From: Deltaproteobacteria bacterium
GTDB lineage: Bacteria; Myxococcota_A; UBA9160; SZUA-336
Assembly: GCA_019311115.1 (NCBI GenBank)
Contig: JAFDDB010000008.1
Location: 1 to 51,769, forward strand
Direction of reading: 5' to 3'
Length of the DNA: 51,769 nucleotides
Shown in pieces: positions 34,326-42,647 of the stretch. A program made the translations under genes and the position numbers. The notes under the pieces are model-generated. The model ran no database searches and was not told the origin of the DNA. It saw nothing but the letters and a program-made list of their open reading frames with translations. Position 1 is the first letter of the stretch; every line of letters begins with the position of its first letter.

Positions 34326-36344
34326 CTACGAGTCGTTGGGGCGGACTACGGGGATGACCAGGCGGGCGCCGGGGTTGAGGCGGCGCAGGTCGATCTTCGG
34401 GTTGTAGCGGCGGATCAGCCACGACGGCACCGAGTAGGTCTTGTGCGAGATCTCCCACAGGCTCTCGCCCCGGCGAAGCGTGTGCTCCACCGTGCCCTCG
34501 ACCTGGAAGGAGCCGAAGAAGTCCTCTTCGATCCCCTTGTGGTACTCCATCCGCCTCTCGAGGAACTTCTCGGGAGTCACGTTCGAGAAGTCGAGCTGCA
34601 GCTCCTGCCCCAGCTCGAGCGACCGCGATCCCACGCCGTTCAGGTCCCGCAGGCGCTGCGTGGGAATTCGCAGCCAGTCGGCGAAGTGCCCGAGCGTCTC
34701 CTGTCCGTCTACGATCACCCGGTCGCCGTCGACCCGCCTCCACGGGGAGTCGGCAGACACGGTCGGCACGGGATGCTCGAGCGGCTGGATCCGCTGCGGG
34801 GGCTTCGCCTTCGCCTGTAGTGGCTGTGGCTTCTGCGGCGGCTGCGGGGCGGCGTGGGCGCTCCGTACCAGCTCGAAGGTGGGCGTCTTGCGCGGCGGCT
34901 TCTTGCGCGCCGGGCTCTTCGGGTCGGGAAGCTGGATCACCTGTCCGGGGTAGATGCGGTGCCGGCTCGGAAGGTTGTTGATCGCGACGAGGGTGCGCAC
35001 GCTGGTCTGGTTGCGGCGCGCGATGACGCTCAGCGAGTCGCCGCGCCGGACCTGGTAGAAGTTGGAGCGGTGCTGCTTGGCGTACCGCTTCTCAGCCGGA
35101 ATGGCGTGGAGCCAGGCCTGCGCATCGAAGCCGACCGTACCCGCGGGAAGCCGCAGGATGTAGCCCTTGGGCAGGCGCTTGCCCGAGATGTAGACGGGCT
35201 GCCGCAACGCGGGGTTGTAGTGCCTGATCACGTCGGTCGCGACGCCCGCGTACTGCTGCAGGTCCTTCACGTCCACGTAGAAGGGCAGCTCGATCTCGTC
35301 GACTACCTCGGGGGTGTCGCGCTGGAGCGGTCCGAAGTAGGGCTCGTACGCGCGCAGGATGCGGCGCGCGGCCAGGAACTGGGCGTAGAAGTTCCGCGAG
35401 GCGAACCCGAAGGTGCGGCTCCGGTAGTCCCGGACGATCGTTCCCAGGTCTCCGGTGCCGAGCCGCCGCTTGGCGCGGGCCATGCCTGCGCGGCCGTGGT
35501 TGTAGGCCGTGACGGCGAGCGGCCATGACCCGAGCACCTGGTAGTTTCGCTCGAGCAGCCGGGCCGCCCCGCGGGTGGCCACCATGGGGTCGAGCCGCTC
35601 GTCGACCACGTAGTCGACGGTCATGTACTGGCTGCCGGTGCGTCGCATGAACTGCCACACCCCCGCGGCGCCGTACTTGGAATAGGCCTTGGTGTTGAAC
35701 GAGGACTCGACGTGCGGCAGGTACGCCAGGTCCTCAGGCAGGCCCCGGCTGCGGAACGTGGCGCGCATGGCGTCTTCGTAGCGTCCCGAGCGGATGATGC
35801 CGGCGCGGAACTTGTCGCGCTGACCGAGCTGGAAGCGCACCCGTCGCGAGGCGTTGTAGATCTCGCGCTGGGTCGGCGGGTGGCCTAGCTCGACCTCGAG
35901 CAGCGTCAACGCGGTGCGTTCCCAGGCGTCGCGCGGCTCGCCCCCGTCGGCGAGACGCCGCAGAGCGTCGCGCCAGTGCTGGCGGCGGCGATCGACGTGC
36001 TTCTGCCGCCTGCGGCGGTTGTTCTCGCCGCTGAAGCGGACGGTCTCGTAGACGACGCCCAGGTAGCGGGAGTCGTGGAGCAGGCCCGCGTCGGTGGTCG
36101 CTTCCAGGTAGACGCGCATCCAGAAGGCCACCGCCGAGTGCAGCGACTCCGGCTCGAAGAGCGGATCCCGGTCCGGTTCGTGTGCGGAGGTCCCGCCGGC
36201 GTGTGCGGCGGCGGCCGGCTCATCGGGACGCGAGGGGCTCGTCGCGGCCGCAGGGCCGCCCGCGGCGGCAACGCCGGAAAGCGCCGCATCGGCCGCGGTC
36301 GGCAGCGGCATGCAGGCGATGAGCAGAAACGCGCAGACTCGCAT
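34326..36344 (-). CDS. MltD-like membrane-bound lytic murein transglycosylase with LysM domains
   Basis: A 672-residue exported protein. A signal peptide (MRVCAFLLIACMPLPTAADA) is followed by a disordered linker, then a family 1 lytic transglycosylase (SLT) domain: LPHVESSFNTKAYSKYGAAG contains the catalytic Glu, with VWQFMRRTG and VTAYNHG as the other motifs. LysM modules follow: FYQVRRGDSLSVIARRNQTS near residue 425, and a last one at the C-terminus (HTLRRGESLWEISHKTY); a degenerate one may lie between them. It cleaves peptidoglycan to 1,6-anhydro products. ATG 36344 is preferred over TTG 36356, which adds four residues. Confidence 0.9.
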   Translation of the reverse strand: MRVCAFLLIACMPLPTAADAALSGVAAAGGPAAATSPSRPDEPAAAAHAGGTSAHEPDRDPLFEPESLHSAVAFWMRVYLEATTDAGLLHDSRYLGVVYETVRFSGENNRRRRQKHVDRRRQHWRDALRRLADGGEPRDAWERTALTLLEVELGHPPTQREIYNASRRVRFQLGQRDKFRAGIIRSGRYEDAMRATFRSRGLPEDLAYLPHVESSFNTKAYSKYGAAGVWQFMRRTGSQYMTVDYVVDERLDPMVATRGAARLLERNYQVLGSWPLAVTAYNHGRAGMARAKRRLGTGDLGTIVRDYRSRTFGFASRNFYAQFLAARRILRAYEPYFGPLQRDTPEVVDEIELPFYVDVKDLQQYAGVATDVIRHYNPALRQPVYISGKRLPKGYILRLPAGTVGFDAQAWLHAIPAEKRYAKQHRSNFYQVRRGDSLSVIARRNQTSVRTLVAINNLPSRHRIYPGQVIQLPDPKSPARKKPPRKTPTFELVRSAHAAPQPPQKPQPLQAKAKPPQRIQPLEHPVPTVSADSPWRRVDGDRVIVDGQETLGHFADWLRIPTQRLRDLNGVGSRSLELGQELQLDFSNVTPEKFLERRMEYHKGIEEDFFGSFQVEGTVEHTLRRGESLWEISHKTYSVPSWLIRRYNPKIDLRRLNPGARLVIPVVRPNDS

Positions 36345-36461
36345 GTACCTGTTCAACGAACACCCCCGGATGTTCTATCGCCAGATGCGCGCCACCCCTT
36401 GAGGATGGGCGCCAGCAACGACATCTGCGCCGCGGATCACCCGCAGAAGCATAGCGGAGCG

Positions 36462-36505
36462 GCGGCACGTTGCCGCTCGCGAGCCGGCGGGTGCGGTGGT
36501 ATACG
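36462..36505 (+). promoter_or_regulatory. Hairpin and extended -10 promoter in front of the DUF2779 gene
   Basis: GCGGCA (36462-36467) and TGCCGC (36471-36476) form a perfect stem with a 3-nt loop. Downstream, TGG followed by TATACG (36497-36505) is an extended -10 element. A start point around 36512 would leave only about two bases before the ATG at 36514, so the mRNA would be almost leaderless. The same TGGTATA core precedes the Gfo/Idh/MocA gene at 44385. Confidence 0.4.
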
Positions 36506-36513
36506 AAGCGTGG

Positions 36514-37995
36514 ATGAGCACGAACGTCCTGACGACGAGCGGATACGTCGCCGCCCTGCAATGCCGTCGGCGGCTGTGGCTGTCGGCGCACGCGCCGGAG
36601 CGCGGCGTGGCTCGCGACCCGGCCGACGAGCGGCTGCTCGAGGGGGCTGGCGCGATCGAATTCGCAGCGCGCGCGCTGTTCCCGGGCGATGCCGTCGCCG
36701 CGCCTCCGTCCTTCGACGCGGCCGTGGCGCGCACGCGCGAGTGGATCGAGCAAGCCCGCGTGCCCGCAATCTTCGACGCCGCCTTCGAGCGCGATCGCGT
36801 CCGCGTTCGGGCCGACGTGGTCGAGCGCCTCCCCGCCGGGGGCTTCCGCCTTGTCGGGGTCGAGGCGGCGACCGAGGTCAGCGAGGACCACCACGACGGT
36901 CTCGTGATCCAGTTGCACGTCCTGCGCGAGTCGGGCCTGGACGTGCGAGCCGTCGAGGTCGTCCACGTGAACGGTGCGTACGAGCGCCGAGCCGGCGAGG
37001 TCGAGCCGTCCAGGCTCTTCGTGCGCAGCGACGTGACGGCGGACGTGGAGTTCCTGATGGAGGACCTGGCGAAGCAGGTTCCGGACTTCGCGGGGCTGCT
37101 CGACTCGAGCGAGGAGCCCCGTGTCGAGCCGTCGCCGCACTGCCGTCGGCCGCACCCGTGTCCATTCCTCGCCAGCTGCCGCGCCGGCGAGCCCGACGAC
37201 TGGATCGGCGATCTCCCCCGGATGCGCACCGCGCAGTTCCACGCGCTCCGCGCGCTCGGCGCCCGGCGCATCTCGGAGCTTCCCGCCGACGCGCCGCTCG
37301 ACGATCGGCAGCGGCGGGCCGTCGAGGCCTACGGCCGGGCCGACGGCGTGGCGACGGCACCGGACCTGGCCCGGCGGCTCGCGCGCGCGGGTCCCCCGTC
37401 GGCCTACCTGGACTTCGAGACCTGCTCGCCCGGCATTCCGGTGTTCGAGGGAACTCGCCCGTACCAGGTGATCCCGTTCCAGTGGTCGCTGCACCGGCTC
37501 GACGCCGCGGGAGCGCTCGAGCACCGCGAGTTCCTGGCCGAGGGCAGGGCCGACCCGCGCCCGGAGTTCGCGGCGCGGCTGGTCGAGGCGCTGTCCGGCG
37601 ACGACGCACCCGTGCTGGTCTACTCCGGCTTCGAGGCCGCCGTCCTGGCGGACCTGGAGACCGCGCTTCCGGACCTGGCGGAGGGCCTGGCGGCCTTGCG
37701 CGCCCGGCTCTTCGACCTGCTGCCGGTCGTGCGCGGTGGTGTGTACGCGCGGGCCTTCGCCGGCTCGTTCGGCTTGAAGCGCGTGAGCAGCGCCCTCGTG
37801 CCCGGCTTTGGCTACGACGACCTGGAGTCGGTGCGAAACGGCGGCGACGCCGCGCTCGCCCTGACGCGCCTGCTCGGCGGGAACGTGCGGGAGGAGGAGC
37901 GCGCAGAGCTCCGCGCGGCCCTGCTCCGCTACTGCGCGCGCGACACCGAGGCCCTGGTCGAGGTGCACCGGGTGCTGCGCGAGCTGGCGGCCTGA
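36514..37995 (+). CDS. DUF2779 protein: Cas4-like Fe-S nuclease region plus DEDD exonuclease-like domain
   Basis: A 493-residue protein. The N-terminal part resembles Cas4/AddB-type PD-(D/E)XK nucleases: Cys17 in LQCRRRLWLS, then Cys210, Cys216 and Cys222 in CRRPHPCPFLASC, the four-cysteine arrangement that holds a 4Fe-4S cluster in that group. Between them VRADVVERLPAGGFRLVGVE gives the Asp/Glu-x-Glu pattern of a nuclease core, though the usual Lys is not obvious. The C-terminal part starts AYLDFETCSPG with Asp300 and Glu302, an RNase H-like DEDD exonuclease motif I, with the later YCARDTEAL as motif III. There is no CRISPR array or cas gene. Its stop abuts the convergent rmuC stop. Confidence 0.82.
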   Translation: MSTNVLTTSGYVAALQCRRRLWLSAHAPERGVARDPADERLLEGAGAIEFAARALFPGDAVAAPPSFDAAVARTREWIEQARVPAIFDAAFERDRVRVRADVVERLPAGGFRLVGVEAATEVSEDHHDGLVIQLHVLRESGLDVRAVEVVHVNGAYERRAGEVEPSRLFVRSDVTADVEFLMEDLAKQVPDFAGLLDSSEEPRVEPSPHCRRPHPCPFLASCRAGEPDDWIGDLPRMRTAQFHALRALGARRISELPADAPLDDRQRRAVEAYGRADGVATAPDLARRLARAGPPSAYLDFETCSPGIPVFEGTRPYQVIPFQWSLHRLDAAGALEHREFLAEGRADPRPEFAARLVEALSGDDAPVLVYSGFEAAVLADLETALPDLAEGLAALRARLFDLLPVVRGGVYARAFAGSFGLKRVSSALVPGFGYDDLESVRNGGDAALALTRLLGGNVREEERAELRAALLRYCARDTEALVEVHRVLRELAA

Positions 37996-39324
37996 TCAGC
38001 TCGGGTCCTGCTCGTCCTCTGCGGGTTCGTCCTCGTCCTCCGGGTCGCTCTGCTCCGGGAGTCCCAGGACTTCCAGCGCCTCGCCGTCGGAGAGCTGCTC
38101 GACGTCGCGCAGCTTCCGCTCCATCGCGCGCGTCCGCACTGCGGACTGCTCGAGGGTGTTCGTGGCGGCCCCGAGCTGCTTCTTCACCTTGTCGAGTACG
38201 CCGCCGAACTTGGCGAACTCGGTCTTCACCGCGCTCAGCACCAGCCACACCTCGGAGGAGCGCTGCTGGATCGCCAGCGTGCGGAAGCCGACGTGCAGGC
38301 TGTTGAGCAGCGCCGAGAGCGTCATGGGTCCGGTGACCAGGATGTGCTCCTTGTCCTGGAGGTCCTCGACCAGCCCCGGCTGGCGCAGCACCTCGGCGTA
38401 CAGGCTCTCGGTCGGCAGGAAGAGGATGCCGAACGGCGTGGTGTGCGGGGCCTCGATGTACTTCTCGTTGATCTCCTTGGCGGAGCTCCGCACCGATCGC
38501 TCCAGCAGCTTGCGCAGCTGCTGAACGCGGTCGAAGTCGGCATTCTCCTCGGCCTCGACGAGCCGCAGGTAGTCCTCGAGCGGGAACTTCGAGTCGATCG
38601 GCAGCCAGACCTGCGCCTGCCGCTCGTCGGCGCCGGGCAGGCGCACCGCGTACTCGACACGCCGGTTCGAGCCCGGACGCGTCTCGACGTTCCGGTCGAA
38701 CTGCGCGGGCGCCATGATCTGCTCGAGCAGCGCGCCCAGCTGCACCTCGCCGAACGTGCCGCGCGTCTTCACGTTGTTGAGCACGCGGCTCAGGTCGTCC
38801 ACCCCCGACGCCAGCTTGCGCATCTCGCCCAGGCCGTCGTGCACGGCGGCCAGCTGCTCACTCACCAGCTTGAACGACTCGCCGAGCCGCTTCTCGAGCG
38901 TGGTCTGCAGCTTCTCGTCGACGACCTGCCGCATCTGGTCGAGCTTCTTCTCGTTCCCTTCCTGAAGCCGCGCCACGCTCTGCTGGAAGCCCTCGCGGAG
39001 CTGGTCGATGCTCTCGCGGTTGCTCTTGGTCAGGCGTTCCATCTGTCCGAGCACCGACTCGAGCCGCTCGTGGTGTGCCTGGCCGAACGCGCCGATGCTA
39101 TCCGTGAGCTGCTTCGAGGTCGCCGTGAGCTGCCCGCCCACCTCGTCGCGCAGCTCCCGCGAGGCGTGCTGGTGCTCTTCGCGCGAGTCGCGGAAGTTGG
39201 AGCGCATCTCCTCGCGGAGCCCGGTGTTGGCGTCGCCGCCTGTGAACGTCCGGATCACGAGGATCACGACACCGGCCGCCGCGACGAGAGCCGCGGCGAG
39301 AATCACCAAGGAAATCGGGTCCAC
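37996..39324 (-). CDS. rmuC: RmuC, DNA recombination-limiting protein
   Basis: A 442-residue protein with an N-terminal membrane segment (LVILAAALVAAAGVVILVI), a long coiled coil (about residues 35-165) and the RmuC nuclease-like domain: GVDDLSRVLNNVKTRGTFGE, LGALLEQIMAPAQFDRN, VWLPIDSKFPLEDY, HTTPFGILFLPTESLYAEVL and LSALLNSLHVGFRTLAI. RmuC limits inversions at short inverted repeats in E. coli and is thought to be a PD-(D/E)XK-type nuclease. The acidic tail (DPEDEDEPAEDEQ) is extra. The stop codons of this gene and of the DUF2779 gene sit side by side and together read TGATCA. Confidence 0.94.
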   Translation of the reverse strand: MDPISLVILAAALVAAAGVVILVIRTFTGGDANTGLREEMRSNFRDSREEHQHASRELRDEVGGQLTATSKQLTDSIGAFGQAHHERLESVLGQMERLTKSNRESIDQLREGFQQSVARLQEGNEKKLDQMRQVVDEKLQTTLEKRLGESFKLVSEQLAAVHDGLGEMRKLASGVDDLSRVLNNVKTRGTFGEVQLGALLEQIMAPAQFDRNVETRPGSNRRVEYAVRLPGADERQAQVWLPIDSKFPLEDYLRLVEAEENADFDRVQQLRKLLERSVRSSAKEINEKYIEAPHTTPFGILFLPTESLYAEVLRQPGLVEDLQDKEHILVTGPMTLSALLNSLHVGFRTLAIQQRSSEVWLVLSAVKTEFAKFGGVLDKVKKQLGAATNTLEQSAVRTRAMERKLRDVEQLSDGEALEVLGLPEQSDPEDEDEPAEDEQDPS

Positions 39325-39370
39325 GTCTCCCCCCGTCCCGCACTGGCGGGCTCATGCGCGTCGAACCACG

Positions 39371-39427
39371 TCGGGGGGCGGCAGCACCATCGGACCTGGC
39401 CGGCTCACCCGTCGCCGTTCCCCCCGA
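39371..39427. other. Long GC-rich stem between thioesterase and rmuC
   Basis: TCGGGGGG (39371-39378) and CCCCCCGA (39420-39427) are perfect 8-bp inverted arms; a further GGC/GCC pair lies just inside. The structure lies in the 198-nt gap between the thioesterase stop and the rmuC start on the minus strand. There is no T-tract, so it might end, slow or stabilise the thioesterase transcript. Nothing else is recognisable in this gap. Confidence 0.35.
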
Positions 39428-39522
39428 AGCGCGACAGGCCTGATTGTAGCTCCTCCGACGGCCAGCACTCTACGCTGGGGGTGCGGCAGATCCGGACGCA
39501 GCCCGAATCGGGGGACGCGAGG

Positions 39523-40326
39523 CTAGCGGAGCACCGCCAGCTGCCGGGACTGGGCCAGCAGCACGCCGTCGCGGGACCAGAGTTCGCCGTCTTCCTCGAC
39601 GAAGCCGTCGCGGGCCGTGCGCGTGACGAAGCGCGCGAGCACCCAGTCTTCGGGGGCGAGCGCGGTGATCCGGTCGTGGGCGCGAAAGTGGATCGTCAGC
39701 TCCAGCGTCGGGCTGCCGCCCGGCGTGCGCCGGACGCGGCGCTGGAAGACGGCCGGAGGCCAGGCGTCGGTGAGCGCGGCGATCAGCGCCGCGTCGTAGG
39801 GGCGCGGGTCGGCCAGCCGGATCCAGCCTCCGCAGAGCGCCGGCTGGCCTTCGGGAACCTCCTGGCCCGGCGAGACACCCCAGAGCCAGCGCCGGTCGTA
39901 CTGCTCGTGCATGCGGATCTGCGGCGGGTCCCCGTCCGGCAGGTCCTCGGGCACCGGGACCTCGGGCATCCGCGCGTCCTGGAACGCCGGTCCGCCGCGG
40001 GTCGTCGCGAACGCGGCCGTCGCCAGCAGCTGGAGCTTGCCTTCCTGTGAGACCCGCGCAGTCACGTTCGTGACCGTACGCCCGCTCCGCTCGACCACGA
40101 CGCCGATCTCGACCTCGCCCTCGCCGGGCGGACGCAGGTAGTGGACGGTGAGCGAGCGCGGCGTGCGCTCGGGGTCGGCCAGCTCGGCCTGCATCGCGCG
40201 CAGCAGCACGGCCGCCAGGTAGCCGCCGTTGGGCCCGTTGACGATCCACCAGGCGGTGTCCATGCGCGCGGTGTACAGGCCCGGACCCGACGGAGTCGGG
40301 GCGGTATCTCGTTCGAAGCGGCTCAT
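39523..40326 (-). CDS. TesB-like acyl-CoA thioesterase (double hotdog)
   Basis: A 267-residue double-hotdog thioesterase-like protein. The first hotdog carries WWIVNGPNGGYLAAVLLRAM, the conserved helix with the N-G-GY motif, then TVHYLRPPGEGEVEI, a typical substrate strand. The second hotdog includes LCGGWIRLAD, then LELTIHFRAH and FVEEDGELWSRDGVLLAQSR, the last being the family's active-site-proximal end. It should hydrolyse medium or branched acyl-CoA in the cytoplasm. The ATG at 40326 begins MSRFERDTAP. It is divergent from the gamma-glutamyltransferase gene; no fatty-acid genes are adjacent, so the physiological substrate is open. Confidence 0.87.
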   Translation of the reverse strand: MSRFERDTAPTPSGPGLYTARMDTAWWIVNGPNGGYLAAVLLRAMQAELADPERTPRSLTVHYLRPPGEGEVEIGVVVERSGRTVTNVTARVSQEGKLQLLATAAFATTRGGPAFQDARMPEVPVPEDLPDGDPPQIRMHEQYDRRWLWGVSPGQEVPEGQPALCGGWIRLADPRPYDAALIAALTDAWPPAVFQRRVRRTPGGSPTLELTIHFRAHDRITALAPEDWVLARFVTRTARDGFVEEDGELWSRDGVLLAQSRQLAVLR

Positions 40327-40331
40327 GGCGC

Positions 40332-40362
40332 GCGCACGATACGGGACGCGCCGTCCGTGCGC
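40332..40362. other. Bulged inverted repeat in the thioesterase/ggt divergent gap
   Basis: GCGCAC (40332-40337) pairs with GTGCGC (40357-40362), and inside it GGACG (40344-40348) pairs with CGTCC (40352-40356) around a 3-nt loop; the left side carries a 6-nt bulge. It starts 5 nt from the thioesterase ATG and could be an operator or leader hairpin. Confidence 0.3.
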
Positions 40363-40413
40363 CAAGGGGGTCCGCTGTACGCCGCAGGGTGCAGCAGCGT
40401 AAGCTGCGCCTCG

Positions 40414-42012
40414 ATGCCGAACGCTTGGAGGCTGCCCTACGCGTCGCGCCGCGCGCCCGTGTTCGCGCGCAACCTGGTCGCGACCTCGCAGCCGCTGGCG
40501 GCACAGGCGGGGATCCGCACGCTGCTGGCGGGCGGCAACGCCGTCGACGCTGCGCTGGCCACGGCCATCACGCTGACGATCGTCGAGCCGAGCAACAACG
40601 GCATCGGCAGCGACGCCTTCGCGCTGATCTGGGACGGCAGAGCGCTGCACGGCCTGAACGCGTCGGGCCGCGCGCCCGCGGGCTGGACGCCCGAGCGCTT
40701 CGCGGGTCGCGACGCCATGCCCGAACGCGGATGGGATGCGGTGACCGTCCCGGGCGCCGTCAGCGCGTGGGTGGCGGCCTCGGAGCGCTTCGGTGCGCTG
40801 CCCTTCGAGGACCTGTTCGCACCGGCGATCGAGTACGCGCGCGACGGGTTCCAGGTGGGACCGTACACGGGGCTCGCCTGGCGGCTCGCCGAGCGCAGCT
40901 ACGCGGACTTTCCGGAATTCGCCTCGCACTTCCTTCCCGGGGGCCGTTCGCCGCGTCCCGGCGAGCGGTTCACCGCGCCCGATACTGCCGCGACGCTCGA
41001 GGAGATCGCCGCGACGCGCGGGGAGTCGTTCTACCGCGGTGCGCTCGCGGAGCGGATCGCGGCGGCGTCGGCCGCGGCGGGCGGCGCCATGACCGCCGAC
41101 GACCTGGCCGCGCACCGGGCGGACTGGGTCGAGCCGGTCTCACAGCGCTACCACGACGTGCGGCTTCACGAGATCCCGCCGAACGGCCAGGGATTGGCCG
41201 CACTCATCGCGCTCGGTGTCCTCGAGCACCACGACCTGGCCGCGCTGCCCGTCGACTCGGTCGACTCGGTGCACCTGCAGGTCGAGGCGATGAAGGTGGG
41301 GTGGTCCGAGGCGGCGCGTCACTTCGGCGATCCCGACAGCATGGCGCTCTCGCCGGGCGACTTCCTGGAGCCCGGCTTCCTGGCAGCGCGCGCGGCCGCG
41401 ATCGACCCGAAGCGCGCGGCGCCGCTGCGCTCGCACCTGCCGACGAACCCCGACACGGTGTACCTGACCGCCGCCGACGCGGACGGCCGCATGGTCTCGT
41501 TCATCCAGTCGAACTACAGGGGGTTCGGCTCGGGCATCGTCGTACCGGGCACGGGCATCGCGCTGCAGAACCGCGGCTCGGGATTCACGCTCGAGCCGGG
41601 CCATCCGAACCGGGTCGGGCCGCGCAAGCGCCCGTTCCACACCATCATCCCGGGCTTCGTGACCTGGAGCGGCGGCGAGCGGGACGGCGAGGCCGCCATG
41701 AGCTTCGGCGTGATGGGTGGCCACATGCAGGCCCAGGGACACGTGCAGATGGTCGTGCGCGTGCGCGACTACGACCAGAACCCGCAGGCGGCCTCGGACG
41801 CGCCGCGCTGGCAGGTCCGCGAGGACGGGGCGCTCCGGCTCGAGAAGGGCTTCGACCCGGACGTGATCGAGGGCCTGCGTGAGCGCGGGCACGAGCTCGT
41901 CCTCGAGAATCCGCCGCACGTATTCGGGGGCGCGCAGCTGATCACGCGCGTGGCCGACGGCTACTGCGGCGCATCGGACCACCGCACGGAAGGGCTGGCG
42001 ATCGGCCTCTAG
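40414..42012 (+). CDS. Gamma-glutamyltransferase family protein
   Basis: A 532-residue Ntn-hydrolase that is made as a precursor and cuts itself before a Thr. The large-subunit part has QAGIRTLLAGGNAVDAALAT, EPSNNGIGSDAF and WDAVTVPGAVSAW; the processing site is probably Thr348 in NPDTVYLTAADADG, followed by SFIQSNYRGFGSG and GIALQNRGSGF in the small subunit. No signal peptide is seen, so it is likely cytoplasmic, like other short GGT-family proteins that act on gamma-glutamyl or cephalosporin-type amides rather than exported glutathione. ATG 40414 follows no clear ribosome site. Its stop overlaps the convergent small exported protein by 4 nt. Confidence 0.92.
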   Translation: MPNAWRLPYASRRAPVFARNLVATSQPLAAQAGIRTLLAGGNAVDAALATAITLTIVEPSNNGIGSDAFALIWDGRALHGLNASGRAPAGWTPERFAGRDAMPERGWDAVTVPGAVSAWVAASERFGALPFEDLFAPAIEYARDGFQVGPYTGLAWRLAERSYADFPEFASHFLPGGRSPRPGERFTAPDTAATLEEIAATRGESFYRGALAERIAAASAAAGGAMTADDLAAHRADWVEPVSQRYHDVRLHEIPPNGQGLAALIALGVLEHHDLAALPVDSVDSVHLQVEAMKVGWSEAARHFGDPDSMALSPGDFLEPGFLAARAAAIDPKRAAPLRSHLPTNPDTVYLTAADADGRMVSFIQSNYRGFGSGIVVPGTGIALQNRGSGFTLEPGHPNRVGPRKRPFHTIIPGFVTWSGGERDGEAAMSFGVMGGHMQAQGHVQMVVRVRDYDQNPQAASDAPRWQVREDGALRLEKGFDPDVIEGLRERGHELVLENPPHVFGGAQLITRVADGYCGASDHRTEGLAIGL

Positions 42013-42560
42013 TGGCGCGAGCCGAGTCCGTGCGAAGTCCGTGTGCCGTAGCGCCCGCGGCGGTGGAGGCTCCCGGTGCGACGCTCGACGCGCTGCTGTG
42101 TACGGTCGAGGGCGCGCATCATGCGCGCGCGGACCGCTTCGGCAGGCGACGGACCGGGTCCGGGCAGGGCGCTGAGCGCGGCCGCATCGAGGGCGAGGCT
42201 GCGGTCGGCCCGGTCTGCGGCGTCGTCGAAGCGGCGGTCGCGATCGAGGCGGCTACGTAGATGGGGGTCGTCGCGGTGCCGCGCAGACTCCCGCACGGCC
42301 TGCCGCAGGTCGTGTGCCGCCCGCGTCTCGCGGCTCTCGTCCTGGCGCAGGCCGCGAAGCTCGAGCGAGCGGGCCGCATTCGTGCGCAGGTCGGGCTCGG
42401 TCGCGGCCGCCCGGTGCCGTCCGGGCCCGGAGTCCCAGGCGGAGCCGGGCGCCAGGCCGGCCCCGCTGCCGCTCGCGGATGTAGTCGAAGCCACGGCGGC
42501 GGCCGGAAGAGCCAGAAGAAACGCCGGGAGGCACGACAGGATGCGTCGGGATTGCCGCAT
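42009..42560 (-). CDS. Hypothetical exported, Arg/Asp-rich protein
   Basis: A 183-residue protein with a clear signal peptide (ILSCLPAFLLALPAAAVAS) and then a very charged Arg, Asp and Ala-rich region (LRQDESRETRAAHDLRQAV, then RDDPHLRSRLDRDRRFDDA), probably helical or disordered. I recognise no domain. Base composition is like its neighbours. The gene is opposite to no conserved reading frame and is flanked by real genes on both sides (4-nt convergent overlap with the gamma-glutamyltransferase; divergent from the MORN-type gene), which supports it, but the call rests mainly on the signal peptide. Confidence 0.55.
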   Translation of the reverse strand: MRQSRRILSCLPAFLLALPAAAVASTTSASGSGAGLAPGSAWDSGPGRHRAAATEPDLRTNAARSLELRGLRQDESRETRAAHDLRQAVRESARHRDDPHLRSRLDRDRRFDDAADRADRSLALDAAALSALPGPGPSPAEAVRARMMRALDRTQQRVERRTGSLHRRGRYGTRTSHGLGSRH

Positions 42561-42604
42561 TCAACCAGGATAGCCCAGCGGCCTCCCCTCCGGCGGTTCA
42601 ACTC

Positions 42605-42618
42605 GTGATCGCCATCAC
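42605..42618. promoter_or_regulatory. CRP/FNR-like inverted repeat
   Basis: GTGA (42605-42608), six bases, then TCAC (42615-42618) match the core of the CRP consensus TGTGA-N6-TCACA; the paired bases extend to GTGAT/ATCAC. The site lies in the divergent gap, 30 nt upstream of the MORN-type gene and 45 nt upstream of the exported protein gene. The outer T and A of the consensus are C here. Confidence 0.35.
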
Positions 42619-42647
42619 CCGATTCGCTCTTGGGGGCCAAAACGGGA

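Noticed and set aside
36514-37995. CRISPR adaptation protein Cas4
   Set aside because: Cysteine spacing is Cas4-like, but there is no repeat array or cas1/cas2 and the protein has a second nuclease-like domain, which fits DUF2779 better.
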